Positions 37,076 through 49,235 of a stretch of 64,000 bases of DNA are shown piece by piece. The notes under the pieces were generated by a model that saw only the letters and a list, made by a program, of their open reading frames with translations, was not told the DNA's origin and did not search any database. How positions within the stretch are numbered: the stretch's first letter is position 1; each line of letters starts with the position of its first letter. The stretch is from Epiperipatus broadwayi. Lineage: Eukaryota; Onychophora; Udeonychophora; Euonychophora; Peripatidae. The stretch lies in the NCBI GenBank assembly GCA_028023455.1, contig JAQFVV010012495.1:2819711-2883710 (forward strand), read 5' to 3'. A program made the translations under genes and the position numbers.

Positions 37076-37966
37076 ATTAATACTAGCCCAAATTGAAAAA
37101 CATAGTATTGTTTTCAACTTAAGCCTATTTGTTTGTATAGTCATATGGATTGGTTTTATTTAAATGAAGAGGTAAAACATTTAATTATAATATGAAGGCA
37201 GTGTTTTTTAAAAAAGCAAGTTTTAGTTAAACAGTCAAGAGAAAGTAAGCTCTCACCTTTCATTTCTTTTTCTTTCTATTTTAATTGTCTAAAAACACTT
37301 TTTAGAAAAATAGCCATGAAATTCAGTAAAGGATATTTTAACTAATATACCACCATCTATTGGGCGCCACTGAAAACTTATGATTGTGAAGTTCAGTAAA
37401 AAATGTGCTGATTTTATAATTTGATAACAGTATTTATATGTAATAAATGTTCTTGAATTTCTTAATCCAGTGGCAATTCTCAGACATCTTGTACATTTCT
37501 ATCTAGTTGAGTGTTTTATTTGTCTTTTTAAAATCTTCCTTTAATAATAAATATATTCATGCTGTACATTTTGGGATACAAACAATTACTTTCAGAATTT
37601 GCACGATGAAATAGAAATAAATGAAATATCAGTTTGTAGACAGACATATACAAGTAAAAGTTTTGATGTCTTAATGCATGATACACTCATCCATCTAATG
37701 GGGCTTGAGATTTGACAGATGAAATTAAATTTGCTTCAAGTCATAGCAAGCTTAAGCTTTTTTTTGCCTTTGATATCTCATATTCAATATGGGTAGTCAT
37801 GATGTAGTGTTTGGTAAATGAGTATCTAGCTATTACTAATTAAAATATAATGGTCCTAGATTAGTCTGGATTGGTCAGATGACAGTCAATGCACAATTGC
37901 AATATGAAGTATCTTTCATGACTCATGAGAAAGTGTCATAGTCTTGATGAGACCACAGTTATCTTA

Positions 37967-37974
37967 TATATATA

Positions 37975-38033
<59 letters not shown>

Positions 38034-38036
38034 AAT
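37967..38036. repeat. (TA)n microsatellite
   Basis: About 70 bp of nearly pure TA with a few interruptions; palindromic and likely to form cruciform structure. Confidence 0.95.
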
Positions 38037-39906
38037 ATAGCTAAAACAGCTTATGGAAATTTAAGTAACATTAAGTTTAAAAAAATTTGAAATTCAGTTA
38101 AAGCTGATGAGGATTACTATGTAATTGAAAGCGCTTCTAAAGAATTTAAAATATAATATTGCTTTTACCATTAATTATTTGTTATATATATATATATTGA
38201 ACCGAATTCGAATATGTGCATTCGAAACACCGGCCTCTTAGGCAGAGAAGAACATACTCGGAGAGTATGTATGCCCAAACGATAGCTATAAAGTATATAA
38301 CTAGCATTACATTTCCAGGACATAGCTTCTTCTCGGCTGTTGAGTTCAACACCAAGTTCAAAGCACTTTTTTTTGTTTGTGTATAAACACGGGCGCCAGC
38401 TATCTATTCAAGGATGAATAAATAACGCACTTTGAGCACTGGCCACTAACTCAATGCCTAAATCCACGACTAGCTCAGCTGTTTGTAATCACTAATAGAT
38501 TATACTTAATTAGTGATTAAAAGACTTGATAAAAGGAATTGACAAAAAGAATTGATAAAAAGAATTGACCGACAAATAAAGTTTAATTTGAAAGATAATT
38601 TATTAACTAACATTTATTTACTAAATTTAAACATTTTATAATTCTAATAAAACACACGCATATTTTAAATTAACATTTCTAAATAGTTTAAATATTCCTA
38701 TAGATTTAATAACAGAACTAATAAATATTGATATAGTGATCACGCACATATTAACTCATGCACACACATAATAATGATAATAAAGGACTACATAGCATTT
38801 GAAATTTAATTACACACATCAATAGTTCATTTATGTATGATATAGAGTTCATATAATTAGACTCTTGGAGGATTCGCACGAATTAATGAAATGCAATGGC
38901 TATTATGGTATAACGAAAATAAGCAAATGTTTTACCTAGGATTTTGAACGTAGATTTAACACTTTGTTTTCTTCTTGTTTGTTGTTTCTTCCAGTATGAA
39001 TGGTTCCAGTATGAATGCTTCCAGCCGGCTGGGACGTTTCCTTGCTGAGTTTCCTGATTTTCACGATTATTACCATCGGAGACATATAGATACTGACGGA
39101 GATTTTCTAAGATGTTAAGCTGACATTATTTCACGGGCAGATCTGCTGTTTTCTCGGACATCTGGGCTGGAGATAAACGTGCGTTCCCAAGATCTTCTCA
39201 ACACTGCATTTTGTTTGTTAACTGCTCAATTAATTTCTGAACTGCACTACTCAATTACTTTGTGAACTGATTGTCTCAACTGATTGTCCGATAAAATATT
39301 CAGTATTTATACCAATGAAGTGTTTTCTTTTCAATATCCTCTGGCAAATATCTGTTGTCGGAATTCTTTATCAATTAATCCTTTGATAAATGTGTTTTGG
39401 AAGATTGCTTAATTAGTAATAGCCATGCAATACAACGTGTTGTTTTATTTTATTAATAGCCATTGCCGTGTTTTTAATGATAATCTTCTTTTATTTCGCA
39501 TACATTTTATTTATTTACAAATCGCACATATATACGCACATATATTTTTAATACAATTTACTATTTAGTTCAACATTATTTTTTATTTAATTAAACTTGA
39601 ATGAAAAGAGATTTGTATGTTTTAACTTTTTAAATTATATTTTTACGAATACTAATAAAAACTCTTTACTTCCTTTTATAACCCTTAGTTTAATTTCTCT
39701 AACGAAACACCCCTCTCCCCTTCTGATTAATTAATTGTAGCTTTTTTATTTCAAAACTAACACTAGAAAACTATTTGATTCTTATCCTTTTCTAAAACAA
39801 ACTGCAATAAACTCTTCAACGTTTAATTTTATGTTTTTCTTTTATGAACGATTATTTTAATAATATAATTTTAGATAAAATTATATGTGCCTATATCAAT
39901 ATAGGT

Positions 39907-39955
<49 letters not shown>
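39907..39955. repeat. (AT)n microsatellite
   Basis: About 48 bp of uninterrupted AT dinucleotides. Confidence 0.95.
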
Positions 39956-39959
<4 letters not shown>

Positions 39960-40085
39960 ATTCATTACAGGTTTTAAATAGAATTGGATAATTACAAGTA
40001 ATTCAAATAACCATTATAATCATTAGTGCAATAATCATTAAATTATATGTAAATATTACACAAATGTATACATAACTAATGTTGT

Positions 40086-40188
40086 GTTGTCAAGCATTCG
40101 TGGGCTAGCAGTTAGCTTAACTGCTTTCTAAGCATAGCAGCTGGCCCGGCTTCGCTTCCCGGTCAACGCATATGACATATGAAAAAAA
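40086..40188 (+). mobile_element. tRNA-derived SINE, copy 5
   Basis: Same family as the copies at 81-1752: head GTCAAGCATTCGTGGGCTAG, B-box-like GCTTCGCTTCCC, tail GACATATGAAAAAAAAA. A direct repeat AACTAATGTTGT at 40074-40085 and 40189-40200 is the target duplication (its first two A may belong to the tail). Confidence 0.9.
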
Positions 40189-40566
40189 AACTAATGTTGT
40201 TTTAGGCTTATTTTAAAAATTATAAATAACCCAGTGATTTTGTACTACTGAATAACTAAAAAAGATTTTGTTTTTATGAACAGAGATAAAATTAAACCAC
40301 ATCTCACCATTTTGATGTGATGTAAATGATCTTCAAATTAAGTTTTTTTTACTCATATATATACTTTTATATATTATGAATTAAAATAGTGATAATATGT
40401 TTATAAAAACTATAATAAACCACAGGAGTACTTCCAGTTAACTTCTTAACATTCAATTGTAAACCATTTCATAGTTTTTAAATATATATTATCATCATTA
40501 TAATGCTTTGTTTTATTACAATGGTTTTTCTGCAATGGGAATTTTATATATATATATATATATTGT

Positions 40567-41060
40567 GTTCATCTGTGTATATTTTCTATTATAAATATAT
40601 ACTTAAGTTTCAGCTTAATTACACCAACCATCAAGTAGTACACTCATCATCAGCAGCAATCTCACTCCAGGCTATGGATTCAGGATGCAATGTTGATTTC
40701 TCTAATTCCAAGATTCTATCCAGATATGACATTCTACATCAATATAAGATCAAAGAAGTCATAGAGATGTTTAAAAGACAAAATTGTATCAACAAACTTG
40801 ATACCTACAAACTTCCTCCTATTTGGAATACTTTTTTAAAAAACACATTAACCTGAATAGTTTCTCATTTTTATTTTACTTTTTTCAATTTTATATACCT
40901 TTTTTTTTCTATTGGTGGAACTTTAACATTATTATAGAACAATATTTATAGCATCTCTATAATCATTCTTATAGTATTCTATTCATTGCCCAGTTGTTGA
41001 CTTGTGTAATCAAGCAAAATATCTGTATATATTTATAATAAAAATCATACACAGATGAAC
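40567..41060. repeat. ~36-bp inverted repeats enclosing a Penelope-like fragment
   Basis: GTTCATCTGTGTAT plus TATTATAAATATATAC at 40567-40602 returns inverted at 41025-41060, with about four mismatches. The 494-bp unit encloses the GIY-YIG-type coding fragment. Inverted terminal structures are known from Penelope-like elements, but this could also be a foldback element that captured the fragment. Confidence 0.75.
40627..40857 (+). pseudogene. C-terminal GIY-YIG-type endonuclease fragment of a Penelope-like retroelement
   Basis: About 75 codons ending at 40855-40857, within the frame 40503-40856. Recognisable blocks are SAAISLQAMDSGCNVDF, SKILSRYD, KIKEVIEMFK and CINKLDTYKLPPIWNTFLK. They match the pattern that closes the GIY-YIG endonuclease of Penelope-like elements: Ser-Ala-Ile-x-x-His, then a D-F motif, a basic KIKEAI helix, an LNR-like turn and LPPIW. 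The usual His and the GIY-YIG core itself are lost or upstream and unreadable. No reverse transcriptase is adjacent, so this is a short remnant. It is assigned by motif pattern only. Confidence 0.6.
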
Positions 41061-44000
41061 TGGAAAATTATATCATTATTATCTGTAACTCATGAAAATC
41101 TTTTTATCAACATTTATTATATATATATTGTAACCGACGGAATTGTTGAATGCTGTATTCCATTTAAATTGAAGAAAGAAGGCCCAAAATGTTGGTGCCA
41201 ATTTGTAACTGATTGAATTGATGGATGTAGGTGATGGTTAGGATGATCAATCTGATCTGATAAAAAATCTAACAATCTAATTTAAATTAATCTGGTCTAG
41301 CTCAATCGGGTCGCCGTTATGTAATAAACCATCACAAAGCACAAATAATCTCTCTTAAAGTTTAATTTACTTAAGTTATATGTGAAATGAAGGAATAACG
41401 AGACTATCTGCTCCAGACATCAACAAATCCATCACAATTACAACATAAATTGCAAAGAGCAGTGAAACCAACTACTTTTGCCCTAAACAATAATATAGGA
41501 TTAGGCTAACTACTTGATTGGCAATCTAATCAAAATCAAATCCAATTAATAACTAAAACAGATTCCAATATATATATTTTATTAGCCTGTTACTGTTATA
41601 GTAATTTAAATCTACTTTATTATTTAAAGATGCTGCCTTTTTTTAACTTAATGGATAAGCTTCTAAGTACCTGTAATAGTACTTTACAAAACATTTTTTT
41701 ACATATAGACATTATTTAAATATCAAAACAAAATAATACTTGAACCCATATATATATATTTTAATAAACGCTAAATAGAAAGATAAACACTCGTGTCAAT
41801 AAGCGATATACGATTCTTTCTACTTCAATTTCTAATTAATAATTTTCTGTGGGCATCAACTGGTTTTATTATAATTTTATAAACACTTTGAAAATTTATG
41901 CACTCACTTAAATATTTAAACAAATTAATATACGTCTATGGTTTACTAAGAAGCTACAAAATAATTTATAAATATCTTCCAATAAAGTGCTGCTTAATTA
42001 GTGCTTCGTTTATGTTTTAAAATAGAATACTTCACTGGAGTTTAATATCAACACTCTATTAGCTCATCTCTAACTCTGCAATGTCCAACCACATTACATA
42101 AAAGACATATCAAGTTTCTATTGGATGTTTATTCACCTGTGAGTATTAATACAATCTGTTTGAAATTTTAAACAATTGAATAAAAATTTGACCGGCAACA
42201 ATTAAAACATATGATTATAATTGATATTTATACAAATCAAAACAATATTCAATTAAACCGGTCAATGAAGTTTATTCTCTTCATTTTATAGGAGTTTAAG
42301 AAAATATCCAAGACGAATTATTCTGAACCAAACGATAAAGTACGATCTATTTAGATTTTTATGACGGAATCAGACAAACATGAAATGATTGACTTTGTAA
42401 TATTAACTAAGATAAATGAGAATATATATATAATATTCGAATGCAAATGCAAATATAAAATTCATATGGAAACAAAATAAAATACTAATAAGCAAAATAT
42501 ACCTTATCTTGTATTCTAATTCACTTACCAAGCTGAGTTTGAATCTTGTTACTTAAATAGCTACGTCGTCTTATGCAATCCAAATAAAACAAAATAATTA
42601 AACTAGTCTTGATATTTAAATTAACTCAATTTATTGGATTATATAAAAGAAAATTGGCAAGATTAATGATAAAATACATCGGAAATGACTTTATATTTTA
42701 GATTGGTTGACTAAATAAAAATAATAAATTGCTATGTGTATCTCTAGATGTGTTGCGACAACGATAACGACAAAAAAAAATGAATGAGTAAATGAAGGGA
42801 AAGGCTTTTGGATATTTTGCTAAAAAAAAATTTACATATAACCGATACCAAAGATGTGAAATAGGAGGGTATCAAAATCTATTTGTTTATCAAAATAATA
42901 ACAGGATAAATGAATACGAAATAATAAATGTATTTGAGTCTTTCCGATCATTTTCATTTAATAAATTATATTACTTTTAGAGATAATTAAAAAAAAATCA
43001 TCCCCTTTTATTACATATAAAAAAAAATTAATACACGCACATTTCATATAAAAAAAAAATCATACCATATATATATGAGTCTGTTCGTTCACTATTTATT
43101 GGCCCATTGATTGACTTCAGTTCTTATGGTGTAAAGAGAAGTTTCTCTGTCAGAAATAATAATCGCAAACTTTATGATACTTCACTAAAAGTTTTCTTTT
43201 TCTGTCCGAAGAGGTGAGTGCACTTTGATTATCCCTTTTATGATGTGAATTGATCCAGTTGGTCCCTGTTCCTTTACTCGTGAGACGATGTTTACGCAAA
43301 TCCTTTTTTTTTTTTAATTAAAAATAGCCGACTTTTTTTTTTTATAAAGCTTTTTTTTTTACTTCATAGGTTTCCTTTTTTTTTTTTACTTTTGTTACCG
43401 CTTCCACAGAAACTTTTCGCAACTGCCCTCTAAATGATTGAACGGGCAGATAATTCCACTATTTTTCCATGTTTTATGGTTTTACACACAAAAAAAAAAT
43501 ATTGAAAAACTTTATTTGTTAAGACACAGAAAATATGTCTGTCCTCGACTATAGCAAAATGATGAAGAAGATCCTGTTATATTCTGTCGCGTCTTTTTTA
43601 TATGTTCTCTTTCTGACATTTTTCGTATCTTGACGACCATCCAATTTTACTCAAAAAAAAAACTCAATTCTATCAATTTTTTTGTATTAGTTTTCACGCG
43701 GTTTTGGGGTAAGTTTGGAGAAAAAGATACATGAAAATTAAATCCAAATTCGATTACAATTTTTTTATTATTTACAAACCAAAATACAAAATTGATATAA
43801 CAACCTTTTAAATTATTGATAAACATCAATAATCTACACATATCTATATTTTTTTAATAATAATATTTTTTTAAATTAATTTATAAACAAATATACACAA
43901 CATATAAACATTGAACTGTATGTAATAATGTTACTATGGTGACTGCATTCATATATGAAATATGTAAAATAATATCGATCTTATTTAGGTAAACTTATAT

Positions 44001-44734
44001 TGTACTGAATTGTTTGTTTTTGTTTTGTTTTTTTTAAAAATAAATTTATTTATTTATATGTTTTTCTTAAGTTTGATTATAGTGAAATTATTTTTATTTT
44101 AAAGCTAGAATCAACAGTATATAATTCTATTTAAAAGCTTTAAGGTTGCCATGGTGATCAAATTTAAATTCACATTTCCAAGATCTTACATTATCTATCT
44201 ATTAAGTAAAGGAAAAATCAAATAAGATCAACAAACTTCTTTATTTATTTATTTATTTTTTTTTATATATACCTGGATCATCAATCTGAACATTCACAAT
44301 ATATATATATTAATTGCAGAATGCCAAGAAAAAGTTTTATTTTTTCACATTTTCACACCTATAAAAAAATTGCTTTCTGGGGTTAAATCCATGTAAGAAC
44401 CTGGTTTGAGTTAAAAGAGGACCCCTTTTATTTTAACAAAAAACTCAAATAAAGGAGCTATTATTTGTTTAATGAAAAAACTAATTTGGCCTTAAGGATT
44501 GTCAATTAGTAATAATTGATAATTATTTGGTAATACCAAAGGTTAAAGGTTATTGCTATTTACATGCATATTATCTCATCATTTCCATTTTTTATTATAA
44601 ATAACAATCCATGGAAATATTTGATTCATATATATATATATATATATAAAATAAAGATATATGTCAAATATTTTATTTTTAATTTAATTGTAGTATATTC
44701 AATAATTTATTAATTAATTTTTTTTTTAAAATAG
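41061..44734. other. ~3.7 kb without recognisable genes
   Basis: AT-rich. Several T-runs occur around 43300-43390. I found no credible upstream exon of the host gene here and no family match. The block from about 41130 to 41340 is GC-richer and could be an old element end. Confidence 0.4.
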
Positions 44735-44809
44735 TTAATAGAACTGGAAACTGGCTTAGAAGCTGTAGAAGATAGTGGTTTAGAAAGAGAAGGCCCACCA
44801 ATTACTAAG
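44735..44809 (+). CDS. Host gene of unknown function, internal exon (first visible)
   Basis: A 75-bp exon of 25 codons, LIELETGLEAVEDSGLEREG followed by PPITK. It has a T-rich tract and ATAG acceptor before it and AAG|GTGAG donor after it, ending in phase 0. A second AG seven bases downstream could be used instead. The frame is continuous with the next three exons; together they give about 130 C-terminal residues rich in Glu, Lys, Asp and Pro. There is no signal peptide or membrane segment in this part. The start of the gene lies upstream, outside what I can resolve or outside the window. I do not recognise the protein. The Glu-rich segment looks helical or coiled-coil prone, which is only weak evidence. 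Three large introns (about 5.7, 8.4 and 2.0 kb) full of transposons follow. Confidence 0.75.
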
Positions 44810-44875
44810 GTGAGATTTATCTGTTTTGAGAGTAATTTAATATGAACAGGGTATATATATATATGTGTGTGTGTC

Positions 44876-45007
44876 ATATTATTATTATTATTTGCAGGAT
44901 ATTCTGTGTAGTGAAAAGGCTAAATGCTGACGTTTCAGTACAATATCAAGTACTTTCCTCAGAACGTCCTCTTTTTCAAATCATAAGAATGCAAATAATA
45001 ATAATAA
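44876..45007 (-). mobile_element. Short repeat with hammerhead motif, bounded by ATT/AAT runs
   Basis: Both ends carry inverted TTATTATTATTTGCA blocks (44880-44897 and, complemented, 44990-45007). The centre holds the hammerhead-like fold listed separately. Such short units are typical of the terminal regions of Penelope-like elements or related retrozymes; this is inference. Confidence 0.6.
44913..44976 (-). ncRNA. Candidate type-I hammerhead ribozyme
   Basis: Read on the minus strand: CTGAGGA (44956-44962), then stem II AGTAC/GTACT with an 8-base loop, then GAAAC (44932-44936) and GTC (44929-44931), the expected cleavage triplet. Stem III would be minimal (GAAACGTC), as known for hammerheads of Penelope-like elements. 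Stem I can form from GTT/AGC next to the core and an outer helix of AAAGAGG with CCTTTT, separated by an internal loop. All invariant core positions (CUGANGA, GAAA, UH) are present. It lies in the first visible intron, antisense to the host gene. Confidence 0.65.
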
Positions 45008-45054
45008 TATGACATCTTTTATTCATGAAAATATTAGAATTAACATATATATAT

Positions 45055-45790
45055 AATCTATTGCAGGATGAAAGTCTCTCTAAGTTTAATCCATATATAT
45101 AGTTTTTTTTCTCCACATCACACAAACAAATATCTTTATTTTAACAATACTTCTCATATGTGATCTCTTTCTAGGTATTTACCATTTTTTGGAATCCACT
45201 TTAAAACTTCACCTGTTCATTTAGCCATATGGCTAGACCAGATCCATTTCATTGTCTTAATTCTTTCAATGATATTAGTGATATCTATTTGAGATTTTCA
45301 GTCCCTTCTTGATACTCCTATTCTACATCTCTCCGTACTTCATTGAGTAGTGTGAAGTCTCTGTATTGCTCTTCTGGATTAAATATTCAATTTTTAGATC
45401 GATGAATAGAAATTGGTGGAACATATCTATTAAAAATCTTTTTTTTTCAAACACATAAGCAAATTTTCTTTTAATATTAAATTATTTCTATCAAAAGCAC
45501 TTCATCCAAGTTTAAATCTATGAGTAATTTCATCCTTTTCAATCTGTATCAGTAATATTACCCAGATATTTGTAGTTATTAACTTTTTCTAATTCATCAA
45601 AATCAATGTTTATTTTTTTCTTCTGAGAAAATTCATTGAACATTATTTTAATTTTTTAGTATATATCTTTAGTTTTTCTTTCTTAGAAAACTGATAATTT
45701 TGCAAGATTACCTGAAAAGCTCTGGAGCATTATTTGCGAAAACAACACATCATCTGCCTAATGCCAATTATTAATATTCAATTAAATACA
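45055..45790 (-). pseudogene. RTE-type LINE 3' half, decayed (copy A5)
   Basis: Minus-strand match to the RTE 3' region. The terminal GGATTAAACTTAGAGAGACTTTC-type block lies at 45060-45093, the region equivalent to 8455-8500 (TTACAAATACCTTGG-like) near 45555-45590, and a decayed FADD box near 45750-45760. It diverges more from A1 than the other copies, so it may be a different subfamily. Confidence 0.7.
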
Positions 45791-45829
45791 TTTTTATCTT
45801 ATTGAGTGTTGAATTGATATATACATATA

Positions 45830-46690
45830 AAACACAAATTAAGGCTGCAGAAAAGCATTTACTGTTAACTTAAAGGAGATTTTTAAATTTTTGATTCCTC
45901 TATGAGACCTTAAAAGAAATGAGCAGATAAATTCCTAATGTCCATTCCACATTCTTCTCATTGTAGTTGTTATTACTATATGATTATTCATGTAGTAACA
46001 AACATGGATGAGCTGCTATCTAATGTACATTACCTCTGAATTTGAGATCGCGTATTATCAAAGTTTTTTTTTCTTAGTTTTGCCTGATTATTATTAATTA
46101 AAATATTAGTTGAGTTTTTTTGAATGCGTGATGAATGTATAAAAACTTTTTTTTAGGTATCATGCCAGATAAGACTAAATTATAATTGTTGTTTCCAAAA
46201 GGCTGTAAAAGTTGCCAGCCAAGTCAATCTTTGCCAACTGAGGGCAAAGAGTGCTAAAAAAACCTTAATTATAAATCCAGGGTATCATTTAATAATAATC
46301 TTTTATAGTGAAGAAAAATTATCTAAAGTAGCAAAAATACTATGCAACAAGAAAGGTGATATAGAAGTTATTAGAAATTTAGGAACTATCAATATTTTAT
46401 TAGTTCTATGCAAAATTTTAATCAATGTAATTACAACTCGGCTATGATAAGCTTTGGATTTAACCCAATCAAAATGCCAACTGGTTGCAAAGTGAATCAC
46501 ATCCATTGAAAGAATCTATAAAAAAGATTAATGAATATGAGTTGCCATTATATTTGCATTTCTAGTTTATGAAAAGGTATTTGATTCTTTAAGCATTTAC
46601 TCAGTGATTAAGATGCTTTGCACCATCAAGATCATCATATTTTGGAAGAAGATTTATCAAAATATGATGATCAGAAAAAGTAGAGGAATA
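45830..46690 (+). pseudogene. RTE-type LINE with internal deletion (copy A3)
   Basis: The leader and ORF start match 5778-6250 (GATTCCTC, CTAATGTCCATTCCA, CATGCCAGATAAGACTAAAT near 46160). At about 46310 the sequence jumps to the part equivalent to 7770, so the endonuclease and the start of the RT are deleted. The rest follows the RT up to the equivalent of about 8110. It lies head to head with A5. Confidence 0.75.
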
Positions 46691-47359
46691 AAGTTGCTTA
46701 TGTTTAGACTACAATGCTATAACATACAGCTAATCACAAAACAAGAGGCATACATATTTGCACTATGCTAGCGAAATTATTACTACCCCCTACCCCCAAA
46801 TATGGATGTAAAGATCACTGTTGAGTGGAAGTATACAATCCAAATACTTTTCACTGATAAAAAGCAATACTCAAAAGCTCATATGAAAAATGTGATTGCT
46901 ACTGCTATCTAGAGTCCATTACTTACTCCTACTTTATGCATATAGTGATAGCAAAAGGAAGATAAAAGAGGGGCTTGGTTTATTTCCAAGTCTAATAACA
47001 TTGTCAATCAAAGAAACATGAATGTCACGCAGAGCATGCTCTGGAATATTAACTAATTGGTTTAGCTAAATTAACATGATTCTGGTTAATGATACTAGAT
47101 TGTGATCAGGTAAATAGTATTATTATTATTGGACTTTTTTTCTCTGTATGACAAATATAGATATACATGTGCGAGTAATATACATATCTACAATAACTAT
47201 TGTTGATGCAAATATTATGACAGACTTAATCATGATATCTAATTAAATATTTAGAAGATTTTTTTTCAGAATGACATTTTTTTATTTATCCTAATCCATT
47301 CAGGTGGTTACAAACAGATTTTTGCAGACTGAATTAAAAAACAATTAGAAAGCAGTTTA
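46691..47359. other. Intronic sequence without recognised features
   Basis: It may continue the decayed RTE copy, but I could not align it convincingly. Confidence 0.4.
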
Positions 47360-47628
47360 TTAAAACAGGCAAAACTCTCCATACAGTATTGCCAATTATT
47401 GCAAGTCAGAGTAATCAATTGATGCCCAGAAGGCTTGGGCATAAAATCCCTATCTAGTGTCTACTAATCTAGTATTCCCAGATGAGCCTTGGATTTGAGA
47501 GCACTGCAACTAGATCTTAGAGGAGTGGACACTAGATAGGGATTTTATGCACAAGCCTTTTGGCATCGATTGATTACTCTGGCTTGCACTGAGTGGCACT
47601 ACTGTATGGAGAGATTTGCCTGTTTTAA
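47360..47628. mobile_element. Foldback/MITE family C, best-preserved copy
   Basis: Inverted ends TTAAAACAGGC...CTCTCCATACAGTA and their complement, flanked by TA at 47358-47359 and 47629-47630. The arms also pair internally (AATCAATTGATGCC with GGCATCGATTGATT, CTATCTAGTGTC with GACACTAGATAG), so the element folds on itself almost completely. No coding capacity. Relatives are at 36870, 48325, 55518 and 60179. Confidence 0.8.
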
Positions 47629-48324
47629 TAATAGTTATAAGTAAGCATAAGAAATGGTGATGTTTATTGGCTTAAAGCAGTTTATTGATTATAAGAACTC
47701 ATAGAGATTGATCGCAGACTAATGTGAACTACTGAAAGAAAAAAAATCAGGATTTTTTAAGAGAAGTACACCACTATCATTCATATGATTATTTTAAAAG
47801 ACTCCAATTTATGTTATATATATATATGTGTGTGAAATTATTCACTAGAATAAATATATATATATATGTGTGTGAAATTATCAGAGTTTAATGTATATAT
47901 AATTAAAGGCAGCAAAGGACTAGATGGATCCATTCTATTCTTGATCTTTGCTAAACATATAAATGTTATTTATTTATAGCTGGAGAAAAAGTAATTTGCT
48001 GTCTTTAATTACATGTATCTATCACTCACTCCTCCATCACTATATTCCTTCAACAGTATGCTCTGATTCTGTTTTTTATGCATTTATGTTTAGGAGATTT
48101 CAAATTTTAAAATGACTATTGTATTAGTTTTTCTTTATAAGAAATAATTCCAATGCATAATACTATCTGGAATAAATATCGAATCATTTCAAATGGTAAG
48201 AAATTTTCAGCTCCACTCTCTGTGGCCTCTATATTTTTATTCACAGAAAGCACAGTTAAACATTTTTTTAATATTTAAGGTAATTTGATATTAGTTTTTT
48301 TTTGCATATGTAAATTAAACATAA

Positions 48325-48704
48325 TTAATAAAAGTACAACTCTCCATACAATAGCACCATCAAGTGCAAACTTTCATAATCAATAGATGCAGGAAGATTC
48401 ATCATAAAATCCCTACCTAGTGCCAACTCATCCAACATTACCAGACTAGTTTCTAGCTTATGGGTTTCATCAATGAGGGGCCTTGGATTTGAGATCACTG
48501 CACCTAGATCCTAGAAACTAGTCTGGGGATGTTGGATGTGCAATGCTCTTAAATTTCAAGACTCCTCACTGATGAAAGCCATAAGCTAGAAACTAGTCTG
48601 AGGATGTTGGATGAGTAGTTATGCATAAACCTTCCTGCATCCATTGATTACAAAAGCTTGCACTTGATGGCACTACTGTATGGAGAGTTTGGTACTCTTA
48701 TTAA
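48325..48704. mobile_element. Foldback/MITE family C, copy with internal duplication
   Basis: Ends TTAATAAAAGTAC...CTCTCCATAC and their complement. The centre contains a duplicated block (GAAACTAGTCTGRGGATGTTG twice, near 48514 and 48588), making it longer than the copy at 47360. No clear target duplication. Confidence 0.75.
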
Positions 48705-48761
48705 CAGCATGTGTAAGCATATGAAATGGTGATCATGTGATATTTTGATGGTAAATTAAAT

Positions 48762-49235
48762 ATCATTGCTAATTTAAATTTAATACTTTTTGTTTAAATA
48801 AGTCTGGATTTCAATTTATATAACAACTTGCAGCATATAGATAAGAGGTTACTTCTTCATTGCGCAATTAAATTTAGACTTTATCTTTATTTACAAGGTA
48901 GCATTGCAAAAGAAAATAGCGATGGGAGAGTGATAGTTATAATGTATATTTTCAGCTAGCAATATTTGGATTTCAAATTTTAAATTGGCTATAAAATTAG
49001 GTCATGTGACATCTGACTTGACTTTTTTTTGTAGCCTTTGTATATGTAAATTAAACATGCTTGTTTATGAGCAATTTAAGATCATTGTTAATTTAAATTT
49101 CATGCTGGTTGTTTAAGTAAGTTTGAATTTCAATTTATATAACTACTTTACAGTATATGGATGAGAGGTTACATCTTGTTCATGCTATTAAATTCACACT
49201 TTATTTACAAGATAGTACTGCTAAAAGAATGTAGC
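48762..49235. repeat. Diverged direct duplication, ~165-bp units
   Basis: 48762-48925 and 49068-49235 share ordered blocks: ATCATTG, TAATTTAAATTT, TTTGTTTAA or TTGTTTAAG, AATTTCAATTTATATAAC, GAGGTTAC and TTTATTTACAAG. The offset is about 306 bp. Confidence 0.7.

Larger units (their letters stand above)
37076..40073. other. ~3 kb without recognisable genes
   Basis: Includes a long (TA)n tract and, from about 38200 to 39350, sequence with more balanced base composition and no coding signature. That latter part could be an old LTR or regulatory remnant, but I cannot show it. Confidence 0.45.

Noticed and set aside
37967-38036. (TA)n tract as a replication origin or matrix attachment site
   Set aside because: Only composition supports it; such tracts are common microsatellites in AT-rich genomes.
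43647-43841. 64-codon minus-strand ORF
   Set aside because: Phe/Asn/Lys-rich chance frame in low-complexity sequence.
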